Source: Streptomyces glaucescens
GTDB taxonomy: Bacteria > Actinomycetota > Actinomycetes > Streptomycetales > Streptomycetaceae
Reading direction: 5' to 3'
NCBI RefSeq assembly: GCF_000761215.1
Contig: NZ_CP009438.1
Location: 6,304,501 to 6,368,500, forward strand
DNA: 64,000 nucleotides
Part shown: in pieces, positions 26,340-34,051 of the stretch
How positions within the stretch are numbered: position 1 is the first letter of the stretch
How the letters are laid out: every line of letters begins with the position of its first letter
Program-made: the position numbers and the translations under genes
Notes under the pieces: model-generated
Databases searched by the model: none
Told to the model about the DNA's origin: nothing
The model's input: the letters and a program-made list of their open reading frames with translations, nothing else

Positions 26340-27398
26340 ATGAGCCGCTTCTCCCAGCCCGACCCCGAACTCACCCACCGCATCGGCAGACGCGGCATGC
26401 TGGGCGTCGCCGCGGGCGCCACCGCCGCCGCCCTGCTCGGCGCGGCGACCGCCCCCGCGACCGCGGCCGCGCAGGGCCCCGCGGCCACCCCCGGCACGGC
26501 CGGCGCGCCCGGCCGGGGCCGCCCCGTCCTGCCGCCCGGCCGGCTCGGCATCCAGCTCTACAGCCTGCGCGACAAGGTCTCCACACTCGGCTTCGGCCCC
26601 GTCTTCGCCGAACTGGAGCGCTACGGCTACGACGAGGTGGAGTTCGCCGGATACACCCAGGGCTCCGCGGGCCCCATCACCCTCGCCCAGCTCAGGCGGC
26701 TGGCCAGGAACCACGGCCTGAACCCGATCGGCAGCCACGTCGGCTACCACTCCGACGACCCGAACGCCTACACCTTCGCCACCAACCTCACCAAGGTCCT
26801 CGACGACGCCCAGGCCCTGGGCCTGAAGCACGTGGGCACCGCATCCAGCCCGTTCCGCTACGGCTCGACCGTCGACGCCTGGAAACGGGCCGCCGAGGAC
26901 TTCAACACCTACGGCGCGGCGGCCAGGGCGCGCGGCATGAAGTTCTACCAGCACAACCACTCCGAGGAGTTCTCCTTCGCCACCGACGAGCCGCACGTCC
27001 GCCTCTACGACGTGCTGCTCGCCGAGACCGACCCCGACCTCGTGTACCTGGAGATGGACATCTACTGGGCGTACGTCGGCCAGTTCCGCTTCTCCCGGCG
27101 CCCCGACGGCACCCCGGCGCCCTTCGACCCCCTCGCCTACGTGCTGCGGCAGCCGCACCGCTACCCGCTGTTCCACGTGAAGGACGGGGCGAGCGACCCC
27201 TCGGCCGAGCACGGCTACCGCATGGTCGACGTCGGTGACGGCGACATCGACTACCGGCGGTTCCTGTCCGCGGTCACCCGGCTGCGCGGCGAGCGGTTCG
27301 CCCACCACTGGCAGGCCGAGCACGACAACCCCGCCGAGTCGTTCGCCTTCGCCCGCAAGTCCAGCGCGCACCTGCACTCGCTCCGGGAGAAGTGCTGA
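26340..27398 (+). CDS. Tat-exported TIM-barrel sugar isomerase/epimerase-like protein
   Basis: The 352-residue protein has a twin-arginine leader: RRGMLGVAAGATAAALLG followed by an Ala-rich cleavage zone near residue 45. The mature part is a xylose-isomerase-like TIM barrel: LGIQLYSLRDKV, GYDEVEFAGY, FYQHNHSEEF, LVYLEMDIYWAYVG, FHVKDGA, MVDVGDGDIDY and HHWQAEHDNP. The Glu/Asp/His/Glu metal set is intact. Export of such an enzyme means it works outside the membrane on an extracellular sugar or cyclitol derivative. It is the last gene of the ebo-type run, with GAGGAG 8 nt before the ATG, and is followed by a strong terminator. It fits the idea that the cluster handles a compound that crosses the membrane. 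Confidence 0.9.
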   Translation: MSRFSQPDPELTHRIGRRGMLGVAAGATAAALLGAATAPATAAAQGPAATPGTAGAPGRGRPVLPPGRLGIQLYSLRDKVSTLGFGPVFAELERYGYDEVEFAGYTQGSAGPITLAQLRRLARNHGLNPIGSHVGYHSDDPNAYTFATNLTKVLDDAQALGLKHVGTASSPFRYGSTVDAWKRAAEDFNTYGAAARARGMKFYQHNHSEEFSFATDEPHVRLYDVLLAETDPDLVYLEMDIYWAYVGQFRFSRRPDGTPAPFDPLAYVLRQPHRYPLFHVKDGASDPSAEHGYRMVDVGDGDIDYRRFLSAVTRLRGERFAHHWQAEHDNPAESFAFARKSSAHLHSLREKC

Positions 27399-27420
27399 CC
27401 CTGCGTGCGAGGAAGGACCC

Positions 27421-27446
27421 CCTCCCGGAGCTCCGGCTCCGGGAGG
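27421..27446 (+). terminator. Perfect 11-bp hairpin ending the ebo-type cluster
   Basis: CCTCCCGGAGC (27421-27431) and GCTCCGGGAGG (27436-27446) are exact complements around a TCCG tetraloop, 22 bp after the last stop codon. Confidence 0.85.
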
Positions 27447-27704
27447 ACCGCCCCCTGCAGCCCCCGGCACCGGCGGCCGGAGGAGGGACACGCTCCGTCT
27501 CGCCCCCCTCACCCTCGGCACCCGGCCGTCGACGGGCCGCTCGGACACCGGTGAGTGACACCTCCCTCACCTGTGGTGACACGCCGCGCACGGCTGCCCC
27601 CGCCCCGCCAGGGGGCGGATATGCAGGTGAGGGGCACTCCGAAACCTTGGTATTGTTGTCCCTGTCGCCGCGGGGAACACCCCCGGCAAGGCGGCAGACA
27701 CCTG

Positions 27705-27789
27705 GTCCGGGTGGCGGAATGGCAGACGCGCTAGCTTGAGGTGCTAGTGCCCTTTATCGGGCGTGGGGGTTCAAGTCCCCCCTCGGACA
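27705..27789 (+). tRNA. tRNA-Leu (anticodon GAG)
   Basis: The cloverleaf is complete. Acceptor stem GTCCGGG (27705-27711) pairs with CTCGGAC (27782-27788) with one G-U pair, and the discriminator base is A. The anticodon arm CTAGC-TTGAGGT-GCTAG gives anticodon GAG. There is a long class II variable arm (TGCCCTTTATCGGGCG) and the T arm GGGGG-TTCAAGT-CCCCC. CCA is not encoded. The length of 85 nt fits tRNA-Leu. It would read CUC and CUU codons. Confidence 0.97.
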
Positions 27790-27804
27790 CTGCGCACATA
27801 TGGG

Positions 27805-27836
27805 CGAGGGCCCCGACTCTGCAGTCGGGGCCCTCG
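27805..27836 (+). terminator. Perfect 14-bp terminator hairpin after tRNA-Leu
   Basis: CGAGGGCCCCGACT (27805-27818) and AGTCGGGGCCCTCG (27823-27836) pair without mismatch around a CTGC loop, followed by TCATCTTTGT. It begins 16 nt after the tRNA. Confidence 0.93.
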
Positions 27837-27974
27837 TCATCTTTGTGCTGCTGTGCCCCGCGGGATCGCCTGTCCGGTGATCTGCCTCCACTCCTTCGGC
27901 GTCGCAGGCACCGGTCTTCAGGTAGTACGGTCACTGTCCGGCAATGCGACGGGCACCGGCTGTGAGGGAACGGG

Positions 27975-28514
27975 GTGGGCGTGGACACGGCGCTGCTCGG
28001 GGTGATCTGTGGGCTGGCCGGCACGGTGCTGGGATCCGCCGTCACCTACTTCGGCCCGCTCCAGCTGGAACGGCGGCGGGAGCGAAGGGACCGCGAGGCG
28101 CGGACGTACGACAAGGTCAACGCGGACATAGGACGGTACGCGGCCGCCCGGGCAGCGGCCGACCAATGGCTGGATCTCCTGCGCCGGGGATGTCAGGCCG
28201 CGCTGGAGAACCGTCTGGACGTCGACCAGTTCGACGCGGACGTCGTGCGCTGCTCCGACGAACTGCGGCTGCGCCTCGCGGAACTGACCTACCTGGGCAT
28301 CAACGAGACCGGGACGAACCCGGCGTTCATCATGTTCCGGCGGACGGCTGCGGAGATCAGGCGCCTGGCGGCCGAGGGCGACGGGACGCGTGGAGCGGAC
28401 GGCGACGGGGACAGGGGCAGCACCGCACTCCGCTACGTGGAGGCCTGCGCGCAGGAGCGCACCGAATGGGCCAGGCACCTACTGGACAAGCTCAGCCAGC
28501 GCACTGTCATGTGA
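27975..28514 (+). CDS. Small membrane-anchored protein of unknown function
   Basis: I do not recognise this 179-residue protein. It begins with one hydrophobic segment (VDTALLGVICGLAGTVLGSA, about residues 3-22), followed directly by a highly charged, helix-prone stretch (LERRRERRDREARTYDK), so it is probably an N-terminally anchored cytoplasmic protein with a coiled-coil-like body. GAGGGAA precedes the GTG at 27975, and a second in-frame GTG at 27981 is possible. It stands alone between the tRNA terminator and the convergent kinase genes, only 10 bp from the kinase stop codon. Single-helix proteins of this kind occur in many actinomycetes with no assigned role. There is no sign of an integrase despite the tRNA next door. 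Confidence 0.7.
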   Translation: MGVDTALLGVICGLAGTVLGSAVTYFGPLQLERRRERRDREARTYDKVNADIGRYAAARAAADQWLDLLRRGCQAALENRLDVDQFDADVVRCSDELRLRLAELTYLGINETGTNPAFIMFRRTAAEIRRLAAEGDGTRGADGDGDRGSTALRYVEACAQERTEWARHLLDKLSQRTVM

Positions 28515-28524
28515 AGGCCCACGG

Positions 28525-29997
28525 TCACGTGGGGATCTTCGGGAAGACCGACCTAGCGAAGTCCGCCACGGTGTCGCATCCCATGCCGCCGATGACGTTG
28601 GGCGGCTCGTCGGCGAACACCACGACCCGTCCGAACGAGGTGGGCCAGCTCACCTCGCAGGCGGTCTCGAACTCGGAGGCGTTGGCGAATGCCTGAGCAC
28701 CGGGGAGGCCCTTCAGGTCGCTCGGGTAGCGGTGGCGGTTCTCCTGGACCAGCTGCAGGGACGCGGGGCCGTAGGCGAGGGTGAGGTACGCCTCGTAGCC
28801 GTCCTCGGGCGAACCGAACTCGGAGGTGGCCCACTTGCAGGTGGTGACCCGTCGGGTACCGCTGTCGTAGCCGCCGGGGCTGCCGGTGTCGGTCAGCCGA
28901 TGTCTCCTCGCGATCTCGTTGTCCAGCACGTCGCAGGGATTCATGGAGCGTTTCGCTCCGGCCGGGGCGCCTGCGCCCCCTTCGGTGTCACCAGGCGGCC
29001 AGACTGCCGCCGTCCACACTCCGGCGCCGGCGAGCAGCACGCCCAGGGCGGCCGACGCGATGACGCGCCGTCGGCCCCAGCCTCGTACGGAGGTCTCCTC
29101 GGGCGGCAGGAGCGCGCTCTGGGCCTGCCAGTGCCGCACCATGGCGCTCACCTCCGCGGGCAGCCAGGGTCCGTCCGCAGCGGATGCCGTGAACGTGACA
29201 AGAGCCTCCTCGACGGTGGGCCGCGCATCCGGGTCGTGGGCGAGGCAGCGGGTCAGGAAGGGCAGCAGCTCTTCGGGTACGCCGCTCAGATCGGGCTCGT
29301 CGTGGACGGTGCGGTACTGGAGGGCGAGCGCGTTTCCCTCACCGTAAGGGCTGCGGCCCGTCGCCGCGTACACCAGCACGCAGCCCAGCGCGAAGACGTC
29401 GGAGGGGAAGCCGGTGTCGAGCCCCTTGCACTGCTCGGGGGACATGTAGCCGGGCGTGCCCAGTCCCGAGCTGGTGGTCGCGGCCCGGTCCAGGGCACGG
29501 GAGATACCGAAGTCGATCACCCGTGGTCCGTCGCCCGCGAGGATCACGTTGCCGGGCTTGAGGTCACGATGGACCACCTCGCTGGCGTGGATCGCGGCGA
29601 GACCCTCGGCCAGTCCGGACCCGAGCACCCGCAGCGCGCTCGGCGGGAGCGGGCCGTGTGCCTGCACCGCCTGCTGCAGGGAGGGACCGGGGATGTACGC
29701 GGTGACCAGCCAGGGCTGGTCGTCGTCGAGTTCGGCGTCCACCACCTGCGCGGTGTAGAAGCCGCCTACCCGGCGGGCGGCCGCCACCTCGTCGGCGAAG
29801 CGCGCGCGGAACTCCGCGTCGCCGGCCAGCTCCGGCGCGACCACCTTCACCGCGACCGGCCGGCCGCCCGGCGAGCGGGCCAGGAACACCTGGCCCATGC
29901 CGCCCCGGCCGAGCCGGGCCACCAACCGGTAGGGCCCGACCCGCCGCGGGTCCCCGGCGCTGAGCGGGGAGCAGGGGAGGGAGGGCTGATCACTCAT
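28525..29997 (-). CDS. Membrane Ser/Thr protein kinase (Hanks type) with extracellular domain
   Basis: The 490-residue protein has a cytoplasmic kinase domain (about residues 20-285): LGRGGMGQV P-loop, VAVKVV with Lys 51, catalytic VVHRDLKPGNVIL, Mg loop VIDFGIS and MSPEQ. All key residues are present, so it should be active. A membrane helix follows near residue 330 (ASAALGVLLAGAGVWTA). The outer part of about 140 residues is not PASTA-like and contains two or more Cys (MNPCDVL, TTCKWA, FETACEV), so it may be disulfide-bonded. Its ATG overlaps the stop of the upstream pseudokinase gene by 4 bp. A sensor kinase paired with a regulatory pseudokinase is the natural reading. Its signal and targets are unknown. 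Confidence 0.93.
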   Translation of the reverse strand: MSDQPSLPCSPLSAGDPRRVGPYRLVARLGRGGMGQVFLARSPGGRPVAVKVVAPELAGDAEFRARFADEVAAARRVGGFYTAQVVDAELDDDQPWLVTAYIPGPSLQQAVQAHGPLPPSALRVLGSGLAEGLAAIHASEVVHRDLKPGNVILAGDGPRVIDFGISRALDRAATTSSGLGTPGYMSPEQCKGLDTGFPSDVFALGCVLVYAATGRSPYGEGNALALQYRTVHDEPDLSGVPEELLPFLTRCLAHDPDARPTVEEALVTFTASAADGPWLPAEVSAMVRHWQAQSALLPPEETSVRGWGRRRVIASAALGVLLAGAGVWTAAVWPPGDTEGGAGAPAGAKRSMNPCDVLDNEIARRHRLTDTGSPGGYDSGTRRVTTCKWATSEFGSPEDGYEAYLTLAYGPASLQLVQENRHRYPSDLKGLPGAQAFANASEFETACEVSWPTSFGRVVVFADEPPNVIGGMGCDTVADFARSVFPKIPT

Positions 29998-32045
29998 TCC
30001 ACGGTCCACAGCTGCACAGCGGTGAGCATCTTGGTCGTGGTCACCACCCCGGCGAGTGTTCGTCCATCGGGGTGGAAGGCCAGGTCGGAGGTGCCGCTGC
30101 GGCCGGAGGGCACGGTGATCTTCCGCTGCCGGGTCCGCAGGTCGTACAGCGTGACCCTGCCCCCGTACCCCTCGCCGCCACCGCCCAGGGCCACGGTGCT
30201 GCCGTCCGGGCTGACCGCGAGGGTCTGGTTCTGGTCGCCGGCCGTCCCGATCCGGGCGATCAGCCTCCGCCCGGGTACGTCCCACAGCGCCAGCCCGCCG
30301 AAGGACCCGGCGAGGGTACGGCCATCGGGGGTGAAGGCGACCGAGGTCACTCCGAAGGCATCCGTGTCCTTCAGCGGCAGCTCCCCTGCCTGAGCCCAGC
30401 CGTCCGTGCGGAAGAGCGTCACTCCGCCCTGCAGTTCCGTGCCCCAGCCCGCGGCGAGCAGCGTGCCGTCCGGGCTGAAGGCGAGGCAGCGGGCGGCACT
30501 CGTACTGTTGCCGCGGCCCTTCCCGATCACCAGGTCGGCCACTTTTCTCCCGCTCCCCACCTCCCACACCTGCACCTTGCCGATGGCGTCGCGCGCACTG
30601 CGGGCGCTGGCCGCCAGCCGCCCGTCGCGGCTGAGGGCCACCGCCTCCATGCCTAGCATCACTTTGTCCTCGGTGGGCAACTCGAGCCGGGCGACCCTCT
30701 TCGGCTCGCTGCCGCCGGTGTCCCAGACGGTGATGCCACCGAGGTCGAGGGCGTAGTTGTCCAGGGTGAACTTGCGGTGGTAGCCGAGGGCGAGCAGCCC
30801 GCCCGGGCTGTAGGCGACGCCGGTGGTGAAGAGGACGTTGTCGTCGGTCAGGTCGGTGAGCTTGCGGCGGGAGTCCGCGTCCCAGAGCATGACCCGGTCC
30901 GTCAGGGCGACGGCGAGCTGCTTGCCGTCAGGGCTGTAGGAGAGGTGGCCGCCGTTGTCACTCCGTCCCAGGTCGAGGGTGTGCACCGGTTTCAGCACGG
31001 CGTCACCGGCGACTCCTTCGCCACCGGACCGTCCGCCGGACGCGGACTTGTCGTCGGGGTCGTCCGAGCCGTCGAGCATCAGGGCGGTCGCCGCGCCCGC
31101 GGCGGCGAGAGCGCCGGCACCGCCCATGGCGAGCAGCAGGGTCCGCCGCCTGAGCCACCGAGGCCGGTCCGGGGCCGCGGCTGCCCGGGCGGCGAGCGCC
31201 TCCGGCAGCCAGTGTTCTCTCTGCGGTGCGGCCCGGGTGAGTTGGTGGAGCATCCGCTCCGGGCTGATCCGCTGCTGCGGCGCCTTCGCGAGTGCGGTGG
31301 CGAGCAGCCCCCGCAGCGGCTCCGGTACGCCGTCCAGGTCCGGTGCGTCCTCGACGATCGACCGCAGCGCCTCCGCGCCCGGCCCGTTCCGGAACGGTGT
31401 GCGCCCGGTCGAGGCGAGGGCCAGCAGTACGGCCAGCGAGAAGACGTCCGACTCGGGTCCGACGTGCTGCCCGCGGGCCTGCTCGGGGGCGAGGAACCGG
31501 CCGTCGGCGGCGCTCACCGTGCGGGAGGGGTCGGCGGCGTCGAGCGCTCGGGTGGCGGCGAACGGGGTGAGCCGTGGGCCCTTCGCGGCGAGTAGCACCT
31601 TGTGCGGCTGGAGCGTGGCGTGGACCAGTCCCGTCTCGTGCAGCGTGGCCAGCGCTTCGGCCAGCCCGGCGCCCAGCACCCGCACGGTGGCGGGTGGCAG
31701 CGGGCCGTACTCCCGCACCGCCTCGGCGAGGGAGACGCCGGGGACGTGAGGGGAGGCCAGCCAAGGCGGGTCGGCGGCGAGGTCGGCTGCCACCGTCTCC
31801 AGCAACCCCGGGCCGGTGGCCTGCCTGTGCGCGGCCGTTTCCTCGGTGAGACGCCGTCGGAAACCCTCGTCCGAGGCGAGCTGCGGGGAGATGATCTTCA
31901 CGGCGGCGGCGCGGCCACTGCGAGACCACCCCAGGTACACCCGTCCGGTCGCGCCCTGCCCGAGGCGCGCCTGCAGCCGGTACGGCCCGGCCTCCTGCGG
32001 ATCGCTCGCCTCCAACGGCTGTTGCCGCCGCATGTCCGACGTCAT
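29994..32045 (-). CDS. Pseudokinase with membrane helix and WD40-like propeller
   Basis: The 683-residue protein has a Hanks-kinase-shaped N-terminal domain (LGQGATGRV; ATP-binding Lys 50 in AAVKII), but catalysis looks lost. The HRDLKPxN loop reads VHATLQPHKVLL, lacking the catalytic Asp, and the DFG loop reads LTPFAATRAL, lacking the Mg Asp. The APE motif remains (LAPEQARG). After a hydrophobic helix (about 320-345) come WD40-type repeats with SPDGKQLAVAL, SPDGTLLAAGW, TPDGRTLAGSF, SPDGSTVALGG and HPDGRTLAGVV. I chose the ATG at 32045; an in-frame start at 32111 is also open. It overlaps the active kinase gene, so it may be its scaffold or regulator. Confidence 0.9.
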   Translation of the reverse strand: MTSDMRRQQPLEASDPQEAGPYRLQARLGQGATGRVYLGWSRSGRAAAVKIISPQLASDEGFRRRLTEETAAHRQATGPGLLETVAADLAADPPWLASPHVPGVSLAEAVREYGPLPPATVRVLGAGLAEALATLHETGLVHATLQPHKVLLAAKGPRLTPFAATRALDAADPSRTVSAADGRFLAPEQARGQHVGPESDVFSLAVLLALASTGRTPFRNGPGAEALRSIVEDAPDLDGVPEPLRGLLATALAKAPQQRISPERMLHQLTRAAPQREHWLPEALAARAAAAPDRPRWLRRRTLLLAMGGAGALAAAGAATALMLDGSDDPDDKSASGGRSGGEGVAGDAVLKPVHTLDLGRSDNGGHLSYSPDGKQLAVALTDRVMLWDADSRRKLTDLTDDNVLFTTGVAYSPGGLLALGYHRKFTLDNYALDLGGITVWDTGGSEPKRVARLELPTEDKVMLGMEAVALSRDGRLAASARSARDAIGKVQVWEVGSGRKVADLVIGKGRGNSTSAARCLAFSPDGTLLAAGWGTELQGGVTLFRTDGWAQAGELPLKDTDAFGVTSVAFTPDGRTLAGSFGGLALWDVPGRRLIARIGTAGDQNQTLAVSPDGSTVALGGGGEGYGGRVTLYDLRTRQRKITVPSGRSGTSDLAFHPDGRTLAGVVTTTKMLTAVQLWTVE

Positions 32046-32427
32046 GTCCGATCCCCGTTCAGTGCCATCGGTAAAGGGGGCGCCCGTGGTGCAGGGAGTG
32101 TCCCGGCTCACCGTAGCGGGGTGGGGTACGGGCCGGCTCCCGATGATGTCGAGATGTTCTGGAAGGTTGCTCTTCCGCGCGATCCTGAGCGATTGCGGTC
32201 ACCCGCGCATGCCCGGTCGGACGATCTCCCGGCGAGGCCGGAGCTGCGGCTACCGCAGAGTGCCGCATGACGGAGCGTGACGGGTTCCCAGGGCTCGGGG
32301 GAGTACGTTCCGATCCGTCTTCTGCCGGCCGACGGCCCGCGGGGCGGCGCGGATACCGGCGGTGGCGCGCACGTTGAGTAACGTGGTGAACACAGCCAGA
32401 CGATTCGGTGATCGAAAGCGGGTGGGC
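32046..32427. other. Divergent intergenic region between the pseudokinase and amidinotransferase genes
   Basis: About 380 bp with no convincing gene. An in-frame GTG at 32362 would extend the amidinotransferase by 22 residues but lacks a ribosome site. Promoters for both directions should be here. I see no clear palindrome. Confidence 0.35.
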
Positions 32428-33552
32428 ATGACGCTCGTGCGGACCCTCGCGACGGACGACCCCGCGGAACCCCTGGTCTCTCCGGTCAGCTCGTACAACG
32501 AATGGGACCCGCTGGAGGAGGTCATCGTCGGGCGGCTGGAGGGGGCACGGATCCCCGCCGGCCACCCGGTGGTGAGCTGCAACCTGCCGCCGTGGGCCGC
32601 GCGCGTGCAGGGGCTCGCCGCCGGCCGGCGGTACCCGCGCCTGCTGGTCGAGCGGGCGCAGTGCGAACTCGACGGCTTCGTCGCCCTGCTGGAGTCGCTC
32701 GGCGTCACCGTCAGGCGGCCCGACGCGGTCGACCACGGGCGGCGCTTCGGTACCCCCGACTGGTCCTCGCGCGGGTTCTGCAACACCTGCCCGCGGGACA
32801 GCTTGCTGGTGATCGGCGACGAGATCATCGAGACCCCGATGGCGTGGCCGTGCCGGTACTTCGAGACCCACTCCTACCGCGCGGTCCTCAAGGACTACTT
32901 CCGGCGGGGCGCCCGCTGGACGGCGGCTCCCCGGCCCCAGCTCACCGATGACCTCTTCGAGGGGGGCTTCCGGGTCCCGGGCCCGGACGAGCCGATGCGC
33001 TACATCCTCACCGAGTTCGAGCCGGTCTTCGACGCGGCCGACTTCGTGCGCGCCGGGCGGGATCTCTTCGTCACCCGCAGCAATGTGACGAACCGGATGG
33101 GCATCGAATGGCTGCGCCGCCACCTGGGACCCGGGTACCGGATCCACGAGATCGAGAGCCGCTGCCGCACACCCATGCACATCGACACCACGTTCGTGCC
33201 GCTCGCGCCCGGCAAGGTCCTGGTCAATCCGGAGTACGTCGACGTCGACCGGCTGCCCGGCGTCCTGGACTCGTGGGACGTGCTGATCGCACCCGAGCCC
33301 ACTCCTATCAGGGACCCGCTGCTCAAGCTCACCTCGATGTGCGGCAAGTGGCTGAGCATGAACGTGCTGGTGATCGACGGGCGGCGGGTGATCGCGGAGC
33401 GGCACCACACGGAGATGCTGCGCGCGCTGGAGCGTTGGGGCTTCGAACCCGTCCCGTGCGACCTGCTGCACTACGCCCCGTTCGGCGGTTCCTTCCACTG
33501 CGCGACGCTCGACGTCCGGCGCCGGGGGACGCTCGAGTCGTACGTCGACTGA
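32428..33552 (+). CDS. Amidinotransferase (inosamine-phosphate / glycine amidinotransferase family)
   Basis: From the ATG at 32428 the product has 374 residues, close to StrB1-type and AGAT enzymes. SSYNEWDPLEEVIVGRLEG is the conserved N-terminal sequence. The catalytic set appears as EFEPVFDAADFVRAGRD (Asp), CRTPMHIDTTFVPL (His) and FGGSFHCATLDV (the Cys forming the amidino-enzyme intermediate). These enzymes move the amidino group of arginine to an amine acceptor such as glycine, lysine or an aminocyclitol, and in actinomycetes often serve specialised metabolism. The start is uncertain because ribosome sites are weak; 32362 is the alternative. It precedes the small-peptide operon by about 280 bp on the same strand. 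Cooperation with it is inference. Confidence 0.9.
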   Translation: MTLVRTLATDDPAEPLVSPVSSYNEWDPLEEVIVGRLEGARIPAGHPVVSCNLPPWAARVQGLAAGRRYPRLLVERAQCELDGFVALLESLGVTVRRPDAVDHGRRFGTPDWSSRGFCNTCPRDSLLVIGDEIIETPMAWPCRYFETHSYRAVLKDYFRRGARWTAAPRPQLTDDLFEGGFRVPGPDEPMRYILTEFEPVFDAADFVRAGRDLFVTRSNVTNRMGIEWLRRHLGPGYRIHEIESRCRTPMHIDTTFVPLAPGKVLVNPEYVDVDRLPGVLDSWDVLIAPEPTPIRDPLLKLTSMCGKWLSMNVLVIDGRRVIAERHHTEMLRALERWGFEPVPCDLLHYAPFGGSFHCATLDVRRRGTLESYVD

Positions 33553-33840
33553 CGCATCGTGATGTCGTTGCCGGCCGGGGGCGTTTCGGCAACGCCGCGG
33601 CCCGCGTCGTGAGTTCGCCGCCGCGGGCGTCGTACACGCGTGCCGGGAGCCGGTGCGGTTTGGGTGAACGGTCAAGTTTTCAAGGGGTGCAGGGCGGTCG
33701 CCCGGCCCGGGACCCGGCATGGGCGACGAGTGAGAAGTTGAAGACTTGAATCATCTTTTTTGGGGCGATTACGCATATTTTGTCCGATTTCGGTCAATCA
33801 GTGTGTGCAGGCAAACCAAGCCTCAAGGGAGATGATGCTG
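33553..33840 (+). promoter_or_regulatory. Promoter and leader region of the small-peptide operon, with AT-rich island
   Basis: Most of this 288-bp stretch is ordinary, but about 33731-33800 is conspicuously AT-rich for this genome (runs such as ATCATCTTTTTT and CATATTTTGTCC). TTGAAG (33738) and TTGAAT (33746) could serve as -35 elements, but no clean -10 pairs with them. The island is likely the regulated promoter of the following operon and is the strongest base-composition anomaly in the window. A ribosome site AAGGGAG lies at 33825-33831. Confidence 0.5.
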
Positions 33841-34029
33841 ATGCGTTCCCAGGACAAGACCTTCGAAGAAGTCATCGAGATCCAGGCCGCCGACATCGAG
33901 GCCGCTCTCGACCCGGCCGAGCCGGACGGCGTCTACCGGGACAGCCGTGAGTGCGCCGCCCTGGCGCTGCTGGCCGGCGGAGGAAAGCTTCTCCTGTCCC
34001 CGCCGACCCCTCGCCCCAAGAGGGGCTGA
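33841..34029 (+). CDS. 62-residue peptide, candidate precursor peptide or small regulator
   Basis: The peptide has two halves. Residues 5-29 are acidic and helix-prone (nine Asp/Glu; FEEVIEIQAADIEAAL). Residues 30-62 are uncharged to basic with one Cys (38), one Tyr (32), a GGGK turn and a Pro-rich basic tail ending SPPTPRPKRG. That leader-then-core layout is what ribosomally made modified peptides show. I recognise no family. AAGGGAG is 9 nt before the ATG at 33841; ATGs at 33832 and 33835 are in the same frame and would add two or three residues. It is first in an operon with two paralogous helical proteins and a beta-lactamase-fold hydrolase. Alternatively it could be a small interaction or regulatory protein. 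Confidence 0.65.
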   Translation: MRSQDKTFEEVIEIQAADIEAALDPAEPDGVYRDSRECAALALLAGGGKLLLSPPTPRPKRG

Positions 34030-34051
34030 GCGCAGACAGGGGTACAGCTGA

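Noticed and set aside
27705..28514. tRNA-Leu as attachment site of an integrated element
   Set aside because: No integrase, no second copy of the tRNA 3' end, and ordinary chromosomal genes on both sides.
28390..30393. Plus-strand 667-codon frame over the kinase genes
   Set aside because: It is the mirror of the kinase and WD40 coding sequence and has no recognisable domain.
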